The notes: generated by a model not told the origin, from the letters alone. Positions 42,258 to 51,143 are shown, counted from the stretch's first letter. The stretch: 64,000 bases of DNA from Sphaerisporangium krabiense (GCF_014200435.1 NZ_JACHBR010000002.1:1247001-1311000), one strand, 5' to 3'. Made by a program: numbers and translations.

Positions 42258-42928
42258 GCGAGGAGGGCAGGCTGCACCTGCCCGTCATGAGCGGGCGCCA
42301 GAGCCTGCGCGAGCAGGTCGCGCAGGCGTTGCGGGACGCCCTGGTGGCCGCCGAGATGCGCCCGGGCGTGGTGTACTCGGCCCCCGTGCTGGCCGCGCAG
42401 TTCGGCGTGTCGGCCACGCCGGTGCGCGAGGCGATGCTCGACCTGGCCAAAGAGGGGCTGGTCGAGGCCGTGCGCAACAAGGGGTTCCGGGTCACCGAGC
42501 TGTCCGAGCGCGACCTGGACGAGCTCACCGACATCCGCGCGCTGCTGGAGGTCCCCACGGTGGCCCGGCTGGCCGACGCCTCGCGCGCCGAGGAGTTCGA
42601 GCGGCTGCGCCCGGTGGCCGCCGAGATCGTCGCGGCCGCCGAGGCCGGTGACCTGCTCACCTACGTCAACGCCGACCTGCGCTTCCACGTCGAGCTGCTG
42701 AGCCTCGCGGGCAACGCGCACCTGGTCGAGATCGCCCGCGACCTGCGCTACCGCGCCCGCTTGTACGGTCTGAAGGGCATGTCCGAGCGGGGCACCCTCG
42801 TCCATTCCGCGCGCGAGCACCTGGAGGTCCTGGACGCCCTGGTGCGCGGCGACGCCGGCGCGGCCCGGCGGGTGATGGAGCACCACATCCGGCACGTCCG
42901 CGGCATCTGGGCCGACCGCCCCGAATAG
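42254..42928 (+). CDS. GntR-family regulator with FCD domain
   Basis: 224 residues. The N-terminal winged helix (about 15-85) reads SLREQVAQALRDALVAAEMRPG and FGVSATPVREAMLDLAKEGLV. The C-terminal all-helical FCD domain has the metal-binding ADLRFHVELLSLAGN and HSAREHLEVLDAL. It closes the transport operon and is the obvious regulator of the hydroxyproline genes. Likely targets are the palindromes at 29026-29038 and 35432-35443. Confidence 0.9.
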   Translation: MSEEGRLHLPVMSGRQSLREQVAQALRDALVAAEMRPGVVYSAPVLAAQFGVSATPVREAMLDLAKEGLVEAVRNKGFRVTELSERDLDELTDIRALLEVPTVARLADASRAEEFERLRPVAAEIVAAAEAGDLLTYVNADLRFHVELLSLAGNAHLVEIARDLRYRARLYGLKGMSERGTLVHSAREHLEVLDALVRGDAGAARRVMEHHIRHVRGIWADRPE

Positions 42929-42937
42929 CCGGCCGCC

Positions 42938-42953
42938 CCGGACGGCCGTCCGG
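42938..42953 (+). terminator. Palindromic terminator after the GntR gene
   Basis: CCGGACGGCCGTCCGG (42938-42953) is a perfect 16-base palindrome nine bases past the stop codon, at the end of the hydroxyproline/transport operon. Confidence 0.5.
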
Positions 42954-43126
42954 CCCCGGCGCGGCGAACCCGTGCCCGGACGGCTCTCGGGGGTGAAGAG
43001 GACACCTCAGGCGGATGTTCTTCCTCCCGGACGTAAATGTCACATGGGGTTACCCTATTGACTCGGTAGGTAATGCGGACAATCCTGGGTCAGCGACAGC
43101 CAGAGTCACCGACCTTGGAGGGCCGC

Positions 43127-43621
43127 ATGAGTGTCACCGACGATCTCCTCGCCAACGCCCAGCGCTACGCGGAGCACTTCGACAAGGGGCACCTCCCGCT
43201 GCCGCCCGCCAAGGGCGTCGCCGTGCTCGCCTGCATGGACGCCCGGCTCAACGTCTACGGCCTGCTCGGCCTGTCCGAGGGCGACGCCCACGTGATCCGC
43301 AACGCCGGGGGAGTGGTCACCGCCGACGAGCGCCGCAGCCTCGCCATCAGCCAGCGCCTGCTCGGCACCCGCGAGATCATCCTCATCCACCACACCGACT
43401 GCGGCATGCTGACGTTCACCGACGACGGCTTCAAGCACACCATCGAGGCCGAGGTCGGCATCAAGCCCGACTGGCCCGCCGAGGCGTTCGCCGACCTCGA
43501 CGAGGACGTCGTGCAGTCCATCAACCGGATCAGGGCCGACCCGTTCATCCCCAACAAGGATTCGGTGCGCGGCTTCGTGTACGAGGTCGAGACCGGGCGC
43601 CTGCGCGAGGTCAAGGCCTGA
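43127..43621 (+). CDS. Beta-carbonic anhydrase
   Basis: 164 residues, a short type D-like form. Zinc ligands are Cys36 in ACMDARLN, His89 and Cys92 in HHTDCG, and the Asp38-Arg40 dyad is present. It hydrates CO2 to bicarbonate. ATG at 43127 has GGAGG seven bases upstream; an open frame extends to 43073 but lacks the site. A TTGACT and the nearby TTACCCTA / TAGGTAA arms at 43048-43073 may be its promoter and operator. It ends at a strong hairpin shared with the convergent exporter gene. Confidence 0.92.
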   Translation: MSVTDDLLANAQRYAEHFDKGHLPLPPAKGVAVLACMDARLNVYGLLGLSEGDAHVIRNAGGVVTADERRSLAISQRLLGTREIILIHHTDCGMLTFTDDGFKHTIEAEVGIKPDWPAEAFADLDEDVVQSINRIRADPFIPNKDSVRGFVYEVETGRLREVKA

Positions 43622-43627
43622 CGGACC

Positions 43628-43664
43628 GGCCGCCGCGCCCGCTCACGCCCCGGGCGCGGCGGCC
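43628..43664. terminator. 14-bp stem hairpin between convergent genes
   Basis: GGCCGCCGCGCCCG (43628-43641) pairs perfectly with CGGGCGCGGCGGCC (43651-43664) around a nine-base loop, seven bases after the carbonic anhydrase stop and ten bases before the convergent stop. It is a bidirectional terminator. Confidence 0.8.
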
Positions 43665-43673
43665 CGCCGGTTC

Positions 43674-44627
43674 TCAGCTCGTGCGCGTGGCGCCCACCGA
43701 GGCGACGACCACGCAGCCGATCGCCGCCCACTCCCGCAGCCCCAGGATCTCGCCGAGCACGAGCAGGCCCACCAGCGCGGCGGCGGCGGGCTCCAGGCTC
43801 ATCAGGATGCCGAAGACCCGCTTGGGCATGCGCCGCAGGGCCTCCAGCTCCAGGCTGTAGGGGATCACCGAGGACAGCAGGCCGACGCCCGCCCCCAGCA
43901 GGAGCAGCTCCGGGCGCAGCAGGTCCGCCCCGCCGGCCGCCACGCCCGCGGGCGCGCTCACCGCCACCGCCACGATCATGGCGAACGACAGCCCGGTCGT
44001 CCCGGGGAACCTCTTGCCCACCGCGGCCGACAACAGGATGTAGGCCGCCCAGCAGGCCCCCGCGAGCGCGGCGAACGCGATGCCGAGCCCGTCCAGCCCG
44101 CTGTCACCGTTCCACGGGGCCAGCAGCGCGATGCCCGCGGCCGCCAGCACCACCCACAGCAGGTCCAGCCGGCGCCGGGACGCCGCCACGGCCACCCCGA
44201 GCGGGCCGAGGAACTCGATCGTCACGCAGATGCCCATCGGCAGCCGGGCCAGCCCCTCGTAGAACGAGAGGTTCATGACGCCGAGCGTCACGCCGAAGGC
44301 CAGCCCGGCCGCCAGGTCGCGCCGCGTCAGCCCCCGCAGCCGGGGCCGGGCCACCAGGCCGAGGATCAGCGCGCTCGCGGCGATGCGCAGGAACACCACC
44401 GCGCTCGGCGGCAGCGCGGCGAACAGGTTCTTGGCGATCCCGGCGCCGAGCTGCACCGACAGGATGGCCAGCACGACCAGGCCCGAGGGCGGCACGGCGC
44501 CCGCGGCGGCCCGCGCCAGCGCGGCGGGCCGCCCCCGGCCCCGGGGCAAGGGGACGCCTGAGGAGGACAGGGCCGGCGCGGACATCATCGGCGCGGACGG
44601 CATCGGCACGGTCATGGCGTCTCTCAC
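43674..44627 (-). CDS. EamA-family (RhtA-like) drug/metabolite exporter
   Basis: 317 residues with ten hydrophobic helices arranged as two EamA repeats; FLRIAASALILGLVARP and GICVTIEFLGPLGVAV lie in the first. The 40-residue N-terminus is basic and Pro-rich. The pattern FYEGLARLPMGICVTIEFLGPL is typical of RhtA-type threonine/homoserine exporters. GTG at 44627 has GAGGA very close; an ATG at 44615 is an alternative. It is upstream of nothing on its strand and ends at the shared hairpin. Confidence 0.87.
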   Translation of the reverse strand: MRDAMTVPMPSAPMMSAPALSSSGVPLPRGRGRPAALARAAAGAVPPSGLVVLAILSVQLGAGIAKNLFAALPPSAVVFLRIAASALILGLVARPRLRGLTRRDLAAGLAFGVTLGVMNLSFYEGLARLPMGICVTIEFLGPLGVAVAASRRRLDLLWVVLAAAGIALLAPWNGDSGLDGLGIAFAALAGACWAAYILLSAAVGKRFPGTTGLSFAMIVAVAVSAPAGVAAGGADLLRPELLLLGAGVGLLSSVIPYSLELEALRRMPKRVFGILMSLEPAAAALVGLLVLGEILGLREWAAIGCVVVASVGATRTS

Positions 44628-44667
44628 GTTCCTCGCACGCGCCCGTGCGGTCGGGGGAAGGGGCCGC

Positions 44668-45438
44668 TCACTCCCAGCGGAAGGTGCGGGAGGCCAGGGC
44701 CAGGGTGCCCGCGGCCCAGGCGAGCAGGATCAGCAACTGCCCGATCGGCAGCCCGCCGCCGTGCGCGAGCACCTCGCGCAGGCCCCCGGTCAGCGCCGTG
44801 ATCGGCAGGGCCTCGGCCACCGCGCGCAGCGGCTCAGGGAACGCGGTCACCGGCAGCACCACGCCGCCGATGCCGAGCAGCACCAGGTACACGAGGTTGG
44901 CCGCCGCGAGCGTGGCCTCGGCGCGCAGCGTGCCCGCCATCAGCAGCGCGAGCCCGCTGAACGCGGCCGTGCCCGCGAGGATCAGCGCGAGCGCGGGCAG
45001 CGCGCCGCCGGCGTGCGGGCGCCAGCCGAGGCCCAGGGCGACGGCGGCGATCACGACGACCTGGAGCGCCTCGACCGTGACCACCGCGAGGGTCTTGGCG
45101 AGCATCAGGCCCGTGCGGGACAGCGGTGTGGCGCCGAGGCGCTTGAGCACGCCGTACCGCCGCTCGAAGCCGGTGGCGATGGCCTGGCCCGTGAACGCCG
45201 TCGACATGATCGCCAGCGCGAGCACCCCGGGGGTGACGAAGTCGACGCGGTGTCCCGGGACCTCCAGCAGCGGCGCGGCGGAGAAGCCCACCAGCACCAG
45301 GATCGGGATGATCAGCGTGAGCAGGAGCTGCTCGCCGTTGCGCAGCACCGCGCGCACCTCGGCGCCGGCCTGGGCGAGCACCATGCGCCGCAGCGGGGCC
45401 GCGCCCGGCCGCGGGGTGAAGTCGAGGGCGGCGCTCAC
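44668..45438 (-). CDS. ABC-2 type transporter permease
   Basis: 256 residues with six membrane helices. Features are the N-terminal amphipathic start (RMVLAQAGAEVRAVLRNGEQLLLTLIIPI), FERRYGVLKRLGATPLSR in the cytoplasmic loop, and a hydrophobic C-terminal half. Family members export lipids or drugs as dimers with a separate ATPase. GTG at 45438 overlaps the ATPase stop by four bases. In Streptomyces a similar pair is found next to heme A synthase, but its substrate is not known. Confidence 0.88.
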   Translation of the reverse strand: MSAALDFTPRPGAAPLRRMVLAQAGAEVRAVLRNGEQLLLTLIIPILVLVGFSAAPLLEVPGHRVDFVTPGVLALAIMSTAFTGQAIATGFERRYGVLKRLGATPLSRTGLMLAKTLAVVTVEALQVVVIAAVALGLGWRPHAGGALPALALILAGTAAFSGLALLMAGTLRAEATLAAANLVYLVLLGIGGVVLPVTAFPEPLRAVAEALPITALTGGLREVLAHGGGLPIGQLLILLAWAAGTLALASRTFRWE

Positions 45439-46349
45439 CGCAGCTCCCTTCCCGTCAGTTCGAGGAAGACGTCCTCCAGCGTGCGGCGTTCGACGCTGAG
45501 GTCGTCGGCGGTGACGCCCTCGGCGGCGCACCAGGCGGTGACCGTGCCGAGCAGCTCGGGCCCGACGTGCCCCTCGATCACGTAGTGGCCGCTCGGCGAC
45601 TCCTTGGCGGCGCTGCCCGTGGGCAGCGCCTTGAGCAGCTCGTCCAGGTCGAGCCCCGGCCGGGCGCGGAACCGGAGCTGCCGCTCGGCGCCGGTGAGCG
45701 CGCGCGGGCTGCCCTCGGCCACCACCGTGCCCCGGTCGATGATGACGACCTTGTCGGCGAGCCGCTCCGCCTCGTCCATGTGGTGGGTGGTCAGCACCGT
45801 GGAGACCCCGCGGGCGCGCAGCTCGCCGACCACGTCCCAGCAGGCGTGCCGGGCCTGCGGGTCGAGCCCGGCGGTCGGCTCGTCCAGGAAGACCAGCTCG
45901 GGACGGCCGATGATGGCCGCGGCGAGCGAGAGGCGCTGCTGCTGGCCGCCCGACAGGCGGCGGTACGGGGTGCGGGCGTGCTCGGCGAGACCGAGGCGCT
46001 CCAGCAGCGCGCCGGGGTCGAGCGGGTGGGCGTGGAAGCGGGCCACCAGCCGCAGCCACTCCCCGGCGCGCATGGCCGGGGGCACGCCGCCGGACTGCGG
46101 CATGACGCCGACGCGGGGCTTGAGCGCGGCGGCGTCCCGCGCCGGGTCGAGGCCGAGCACGCGCACGGTGCCGCCGTCGGCCTTGCGGAACCCCTCGCAG
46201 ATCTCGACCGTGGAGGTCTTGCCGGCGCCGTTCGGGCCGAGGATCGCGGTCACCGCGCCGCGCCCGGCGCTCAGCGTCAGGCCGTCCACGGCCACGGTGC
46301 GGCCGTACCGCTTGACCAGGCCGGTGAGCGCGACGGCTGGGGAGTCCAT
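45435..46349 (-). CDS. ABC transporter ATPase, DrrA/CcmA-like
   Basis: 304 residues. Walker A is GPNGAGKTSTVE, the signature is LSGGQQQRLSLAAA, and Walker B is LVFLDEPTAGLDPQ, followed by TTHHMDEAERLADKV. The C-terminal extension (about 230-304) ends in SVERRTLEDVFLELTGREL, the usual dimerisation tail of ABC-2 exporters of the DrrA type. ATG at 46349 was chosen because the family starts here; the frame remains open upstream. It drives the permease encoded immediately downstream. Confidence 0.92.
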   Translation of the reverse strand: MDSPAVALTGLVKRYGRTVAVDGLTLSAGRGAVTAILGPNGAGKTSTVEICEGFRKADGGTVRVLGLDPARDAAALKPRVGVMPQSGGVPPAMRAGEWLRLVARFHAHPLDPGALLERLGLAEHARTPYRRLSGGQQQRLSLAAAIIGRPELVFLDEPTAGLDPQARHACWDVVGELRARGVSTVLTTHHMDEAERLADKVVIIDRGTVVAEGSPRALTGAERQLRFRARPGLDLDELLKALPTGSAAKESPSGHYVIEGHVGPELLGTVTAWCAAEGVTADDLSVERRTLEDVFLELTGRELR

Positions 46350-46552
46350 GGTGACGAGTCTAAGGACCGGCCGGGGCGGTCTTTCCGCCGGACCGCGCCG
46401 TGCGTGCCCGCTCGCGGTAAAGGTTGCGGGCGCCTGCGGCCAAGACGGGCCCGCCGCCCGGCCCGCGGGCCGCGCCGCCGTGTGACGCTGTCCCTGTCCT
46501 CCCGCCCTGCGCCGGAAGGACCGGGCGCGCAGCGTACGCAAGGAGGTCGCGG

Positions 46553-47332
46553 ATGCCGGCCCGTAGCGGTTACAAGCCCGGCGTGCCCTGCTGGGTGGAT
46601 CTCTCCTGTCCCGACACCGGCGCCGCCGCGGCGTTCTACGCCGAGCTGTTCGGCTGGCGCGCCGCGTTCGACCCCGACCCCGAGGCCGGCGGCTACGGCC
46701 GCTTCCTGCGCGACGGCAAGCCGGTCGCGGGCGTGGGCGCGACCTTCGCCGCGGGCGTCCCCGCGGTCTGGAACACCTACGTCGCCACCGACGACGCCGA
46801 GTCGGTCGCCGACCGGGTCAAGGAGGCCGGGGGACGGGTGTGCACCGGCCCGGTGCAGGTGTTCGACGAGGGCACCATGGCGGTCTTCCGCGACCCGGCG
46901 GGCGCGTCGTTCATGGTCTGGCAGCCCGGGCGGCACTACGGGGCCGGGCTGGTCGGCGAGCCGGGCTCGCCGTGCTGGTACGAGCTGGACTCCTGCGACC
47001 CCGAGGGCGCGAAGGCGTTCTACCCGGAGGTGTTCGGCTGGGAGCGGCGCGGCTCGGCCGACCCGGCGGGCGGGGAGTACACCGAGTGGCTGCAGGACGG
47101 CAGGCCGGTCGCGGGCATGCCCCCGGCCGGCGACAAGCTGCCTCCCGACGTGCCGTCCCGCTGGCTGGTCTTCTTCGCGGTCGCCGACTGCGACGCCGTC
47201 GTGGCCCGGACGACCGGGCTCGGGGGCGCGCTGCTCCGCCCGGCCCGTGATCTACCGCTCGGCCGCTGTGCCGTCCTGGCCGATCCCCAGGGCGCGGTGT
47301 TCGCCGCGCTCGCGCTCAGGACCCCGGCGTAG
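46553..47332 (+). CDS. Two-domain VOC (glyoxalase/bleomycin-resistance fold) protein
   Basis: 259 residues with two VOC repeats. The first (about 8-125) starts GVPCWVDLSCPDTGAAAAFY and the second (about 138-255) starts GSPCWYELDSCDPEGAKAFY. Both repeats keep the family's FYAELFGW / FYPEVFGW pattern. Such proteins may bind hydrophobic ligands or act as metal enzymes, and the metal ligands are not certain here. ATG has an excellent AAGGAGG six bases upstream. It stands alone and ends at a small hairpin before the iron box. Confidence 0.88.
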   Translation: MPARSGYKPGVPCWVDLSCPDTGAAAAFYAELFGWRAAFDPDPEAGGYGRFLRDGKPVAGVGATFAAGVPAVWNTYVATDDAESVADRVKEAGGRVCTGPVQVFDEGTMAVFRDPAGASFMVWQPGRHYGAGLVGEPGSPCWYELDSCDPEGAKAFYPEVFGWERRGSADPAGGEYTEWLQDGRPVAGMPPAGDKLPPDVPSRWLVFFAVADCDAVVARTTGLGGALLRPARDLPLGRCAVLADPQGAVFAALALRTPA

Positions 47333-47348
47333 GCCCCGCGGACGCCGT

Positions 47349-47367
47349 CCCGGCGGGGGCCGCCGGG
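47349..47367 (+). terminator. Short hairpin after the VOC gene
   Basis: CCCGGCGG (47349-47356) pairs with CCGCCGGG (47360-47367) around a GGG loop, 17 bases past the stop. Confidence 0.5.
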
Positions 47368-47392
47368 CTCCCATATGCCCTCTGACCAGGAG

Positions 47393-47411
47393 TTAGGTAA
47401 GCCTAACCTGC
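47393..47411. promoter_or_regulatory. IdeR/DtxR-like iron box upstream of sufR
   Basis: TTAGGTAAGCCTAACCTGC matches the 19-base DtxR/IdeR consensus TTAGGTTAGGCTAACCTAA at 15 positions and contains the inverted repeat GTTAGG-N4-CCTAAC (47392-47407). It lies 72-90 bases before the sufR start. Iron-dependent control of the SUF operon is the straightforward reading. Confidence 0.75.
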
Positions 47412-47482
47412 GTGACGGACTCCATTCCGGTGGTGCACGTCTCAAGTTGTGCGGCGGGAAGGAATTACGGCACACTGATGTT

Positions 47483-48265
47483 GTGAAAAACATGGCCGGG
47501 ATGACGAACGCCGAGAAGGGCGCCGAGCGTGGTACACGCGCGCGCGTCGCTCGGCTCATCCTGGAGCACGGCCCGGTCGACGCCGCCGCCCTGGGCGAGC
47601 GGCTCGGGCTGACGCCCGCGGCGGTCCGGCGTCATCTGGACGCGCTGGTCGCCGAGGGAATGATAGAGCCACGCACGGCGCGCCCACGCGGGCAGCGCGG
47701 GCGCGGCAGGCCGGCGAAGCTGTTCATCATCACCGACGCCGGCCGCAGCGCCTTCGAACACGCCTACGACGGCCTGGCGGGCAGCGCGCTGCGCTTCCTC
47801 GCCGAGCACATGGGCGAGGACGCCGTGGCGAGGTTCGCCAGGTCGCAGGTCAGCGGCCTGGTCCGGCGTCTGGAGCCCCAGATGCGCGAGGTACCCGCCG
47901 AGCAGCGGGTGCGCGTGCTCGCCGAGGCCCTGACCGCCGACGGCTACGCCGCCTCGGCCAGCACGGCCAAGTCCGGCGGTGAGCAACTGTGCCAGCACCA
48001 CTGCCCGGTCGCCCACGTGGCGGCGGAGTTCCCGCAGTTGTGCGAGGCCGAGACCGAGGCCTTCGGGCACCTGCTCGGCACGCCGGTGCAACGCCTGGCG
48101 ACGATCGCCCACGGCGACGGGGTGTGCACGACCCACGTGAGCCCGAGGGTCCTGGCGTCGCAGCGTACGCCGCGGCGTGACGACGCGGACGGCGCCGACG
48201 ACGCGGACCCCGATGACGGTAACTCGCGCAACGCGATCGAGAAGAACAAGGAGACCGGAAGGTGA
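47483..48265 (+). CDS. sufR: SufR-type Fe-S cluster regulator of the suf operon
   Basis: 260 residues. The winged helix (about 15-75) reads [23 protein letters not shown] and [18 protein letters not shown]. Cys170, Cys174, Cys187 and Cys215 lie in the C-terminal part; three of them probably bind a 4Fe-4S cluster, as in SufR. The acidic tail after 230 is unusual. GTG at 47483 lacks a ribosome site and has CACACT seven bases upstream, fitting a leaderless mRNA. Its stop overlaps sufB (GTGA). It likely represses the operon when clusters are plentiful. Confidence 0.9.
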   Translation: MKNMAGMTNAEKGAERGTRARVARLILEHGPVDAAALGERLGLTPAAVRRHLDALVAEGMIEPRTARPRGQRGRGRPAKLFIITDAGRSAFEHAYDGLAGSALRFLAEHMGEDAVARFARSQVSGLVRRLEPQMREVPAEQRVRVLAEALTADGYAASASTAKSGGEQLCQHHCPVAHVAAEFPQLCEAETEAFGHLLGTPVQRLATIAHGDGVCTTHVSPRVLASQRTPRRDDADGADDADPDDGNSRNAIEKNKETGR

Positions 48266-49674
48266 CTGTCACCGACCGCCCGGAGCTTGAAGGCCTCGGG
48301 AACTATAAGTTCGGCTGGGCCGATCCCGACGTGGCCGGCGCGACCGCGCGCCGGGGCCTGTCCGAGGAGGTCGTGCGGAACATCTCCGCGCTGAAGGGCG
48401 AGCCGGAGTGGATGCTCGACCTGCGCCTGAAGGGCCTCCGCCTGTTCGGCAAGAAGCCCCTGCCCACCTGGGGCTCCGACCTCACGGGCATCGACTTCGA
48501 CAACATCAAGTACTTCGTCCGCTCCACCGAGAAGCAGGCCGCCTCCTGGGAGGAACTGCCCGCGGACATCAAGAACACCTACGACAAGCTCGGCATCCCC
48601 GAGGCGGAGAAGCAGCGCCTGATCGCCGGCGTCGCGGCCCAGTACGAGTCCGAGGTGGTCTACCACAAGATCCGTGAGGACCTCGAGGAGAAGGGCGTCG
48701 TCTTCCTCGACACCGACACCGGCCTCAAGGAGCACCCCGAGCTCTTCAAGGAGTACTTCGGGTCGGTCATCCCCGTGGGCGACAACAAGTTCGCCTCGCT
48801 GAACACGGCGGTGTGGTCGGGCGGCTCGTTCATCTACGTGCCGCCGAACGTCAACGTCGAGATCCCGCTCCAGGCCTACTTCCGGATCAACACCGAGAAC
48901 ATGGGCCAGTTCGAGCGCACGCTGATCATCGTCGACGAGGGCTCCTACGTCCACTACGTCGAGGGCTGCACCGCGCCGATCTACTCCTCCGACTCGCTGC
49001 ACAGCGCGGTCGTCGAGATCATCGTGAAGAAGAACGCCCGCTGCCGGTACACGACCATCCAGAACTGGTCGAACAACGTCTACAACCTGGTCACCAAGCG
49101 CGCCGTCGCCTACGAGGGCGCCACCATGGAGTGGATCGACGGCAACATCGGCTCCAAGGTCACGATGAAGTACCCGGCGGTCTACCTCATGGGCGAGCAC
49201 GCCAAGGGCGAGACCCTGAGCGTCGCCTTCGCCGGCGAGGGCCAGCACCAGGACGCGGGCGCCAAGATGGTGCACCTCGCGCCGAAGACCTCCTCCACGA
49301 TCATCTCCAAGTCGGTCGCGCGGGGCGGCGGGCGCACGTCCTACCGCGGCCTGGTCCAGATCGAGGAGGGCGCGGCGGGGTCGGCCTCGACCGTCAAGTG
49401 CGACGCGCTGCTCATCGACCAGATCAGCCGCTCGGACACCTACCCCTACGTCGACGTCCGCGAGGACGACGTCTCCATGGGCCACGAGGCCACGGTCTCC
49501 AAGGTCTCCGACGACCAGCTCTTCTACCTGATGAGCCGCGGCCTGACCGAGGACGAGGCCATGGCGATGATCGTCCGCGGCTTCGTCGAGCCGATCGCAC
49601 GCGAGCTCCCGATGGAGTACGCCCTGGAGCTCAACCGCCTGATCGAGCTGCAGATGGAAGGGGCGGTGGGCTGA
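48262..49674 (+). CDS. sufB: Fe-S cluster assembly protein SufB
   Basis: 470 residues, standard length. It is the scaffold subunit of the SufBC2D complex that builds new Fe-S clusters. [19 protein letters not shown] and the C-terminal [31 protein letters not shown] are characteristic. Conserved cysteines include the one in [21 protein letters not shown]. No intein is present, unlike the mycobacterial homologue. GTG at 48262 overlaps the sufR stop and has AAGGAG upstream. Confidence 0.97.
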   Translation: MTVTDRPELEGLGNYKFGWADPDVAGATARRGLSEEVVRNISALKGEPEWMLDLRLKGLRLFGKKPLPTWGSDLTGIDFDNIKYFVRSTEKQAASWEELPADIKNTYDKLGIPEAEKQRLIAGVAAQYESEVVYHKIREDLEEKGVVFLDTDTGLKEHPELFKEYFGSVIPVGDNKFASLNTAVWSGGSFIYVPPNVNVEIPLQAYFRINTENMGQFERTLIIVDEGSYVHYVEGCTAPIYSSDSLHSAVVEIIVKKNARCRYTTIQNWSNNVYNLVTKRAVAYEGATMEWIDGNIGSKVTMKYPAVYLMGEHAKGETLSVAFAGEGQHQDAGAKMVHLAPKTSSTIISKSVARGGGRTSYRGLVQIEEGAAGSASTVKCDALLIDQISRSDTYPYVDVREDDVSMGHEATVSKVSDDQLFYLMSRGLTEDEAMAMIVRGFVEPIARELPMEYALELNRLIELQMEGAVG

Positions 49675-49676
49675 CC

Positions 49677-50801
49677 ATGGGCCTGGACACCAAACCCGTC
49701 TCCAGCCTGCACGGGAAGTCCTCCTACGACCTGGCGGACTTCCCCGTGCCGACCGGGCGCGAGGAGTCCTGGAGGTTCACCCCGCTCTCGCGCCTGCGCG
49801 GCCTGCACGACGGCACCGCCCCGGTGGCGGGCACCGTCGTGCTGGAGGTCCACCCCGGGCCGGAGGTCTCCGTCGAGACCGTCGGCCGCGACGATCCCCG
49901 CGTCGGCAAGGCGTACGTGCCCGCCGACCGGGTGAGCGTCCAGGCGTACACCTCCTTCGAGAAGGCCACCGTCATCACGGTGCCCAAGGAGACCGTGACC
50001 TCCGAGCCGATCGTGGTCGACGTGCGCGGCCACGGCGCGGGCGGCGCGACCTACGGCCACCTGGTGATCCGGGTCGAGCCGCTGGCGCAGGCCGTGCTGG
50101 TCCTGGACCACCGGGGCAGCGCCGTGTACGCCGACAACGTCGAGTTCGTCGTCGGCGAGGGCGCCTCGCTCAAGGTGGTCAGCCTCCAGGACTGGGACGA
50201 CGACGCCGTGCACGTCTCCCACCACCACGCCCAGCTCGGCAAGGACGCCACCTTCAAGAGCTTCGTGGTCACCCTGGGCGGCGACCTGGTGCGCCTGGCC
50301 CCGTCGGTGTCCTACACCGGCCGCGGCGGCGACGCCGACCTGAGCGGCCTGTACTTCGCCGACGCCGGTCAGCACCTGGAGCACCGCCTGCTGGTCGACC
50401 ACACCGTGCCGGACTGCCGCAGCCACGTCGACTACCGCGGCGCGCTGCAGGGCGAGGACGCCCACGCGGTCTGGATCGGCGACGTGATCATCCGCGTCGA
50501 GGCGACCGGCACCGACACCTACGAGCTGAACCGCAACCTCATCCTCACCGACGGCGCCCGCGCCGACTCGGTGCCGAACCTGGAGATCCTCACCGGCGAG
50601 GTCGCGGGAGCCGGGCACGCCTCGGCCTCCGGCAGGCTCGACGACGAGCACATCTTCTACCTTCAGGCCCGCGGCATCCCGCACGACGAGGCGCGCCGCC
50701 TGGTCGTGCGCGGCTACTTCGCCCAGCTCATCGAGAAGATCGAGGTCGAGGAGATCCGCGCCCGGGTGCTCGCCGCGGTGGAGGCGGAGCTCGCGCGATG
50801 A
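49677..50801 (+). CDS. sufD: Fe-S cluster assembly protein SufD
   Basis: 374 residues. It is the partner of SufB in the SufBC2D complex, involved in iron entry and ATPase coupling. The N-terminal PTGREESWRFTPLSRL and C-terminal GRLDDEHIFYLQARGIPHDEARRLVVRGYFAQLIEKI are diagnostic. It begins two bases after the sufB stop; its own stop overlaps the Rieske gene. Confidence 0.96.
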   Translation: MGLDTKPVSSLHGKSSYDLADFPVPTGREESWRFTPLSRLRGLHDGTAPVAGTVVLEVHPGPEVSVETVGRDDPRVGKAYVPADRVSVQAYTSFEKATVITVPKETVTSEPIVVDVRGHGAGGATYGHLVIRVEPLAQAVLVLDHRGSAVYADNVEFVVGEGASLKVVSLQDWDDDAVHVSHHHAQLGKDATFKSFVVTLGGDLVRLAPSVSYTGRGGDADLSGLYFADAGQHLEHRLLVDHTVPDCRSHVDYRGALQGEDAHAVWIGDVIIRVEATGTDTYELNRNLILTDGARADSVPNLEILTGEVAGAGHASASGRLDDEHIFYLQARGIPHDEARRLVVRGYFAQLIEKIEVEEIRARVLAAVEAELAR

Positions 50802-51142
50802 CGTTCGAAAAGGTCTGCGTGCTGTCCGACATCCCTGACGGCGGCGTCGCCGGGGTCGAGGTGGACGGCACGCCCGTGGCGCTGGTCCGCAAGGACGGCG
50901 AGGTGTTCGCCCTGCACGACGTCTGCTCGCACGCCGAGGTCCGGCTGAGCGAGGGCGAGGTGTACGACGGCACGCTGGAGTGCTGGCTGCACGGCTCGTG
51001 CTTCGACATCCGCTCCGGCAAGCCCACCGGCCCGCCCGCCACCCGACCCGTTCCCGTGTACCGCGTGAAGGTCGAGGGCGACGACGTCCTCGTCGCGCTC
51101 GACGCCGCGGACGCTGACACCGCCCAAGATCAGGAGTCGTAA
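50798..51142 (+). CDS. Rieske-type 2Fe-2S ferredoxin in the suf operon
   Basis: 114 residues. The Rieske ligands are Cys43-x-His45 and Cys62-x2-His65 (CSHAEVRL and CWLHGSCF). It resembles the bifunctional-dioxygenase/NirD-like small ferredoxins that sit between sufD and sufC in actinobacteria. It may supply electrons during cluster assembly or sulfur transfer. ATGA coupling to sufD makes it an integral member of the operon. The C-terminal 10 residues are a short acidic extension. Confidence 0.92.
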   Translation: MTFEKVCVLSDIPDGGVAGVEVDGTPVALVRKDGEVFALHDVCSHAEVRLSEGEVYDGTLECWLHGSCFDIRSGKPTGPPATRPVPVYRVKVEGDDVLVALDAADADTAQDQES

Positions 51143-51143
51143 G

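Noticed and set aside
47533-47700. ArsR-type metal sensor as identity for the regulator at 47483
   Set aside because: The C-terminal Cys pattern and overlap with sufB fit SufR better.
48262-49674. Intein in SufB, as in mycobacteria
   Set aside because: The 470-residue length and uninterrupted motifs show none.
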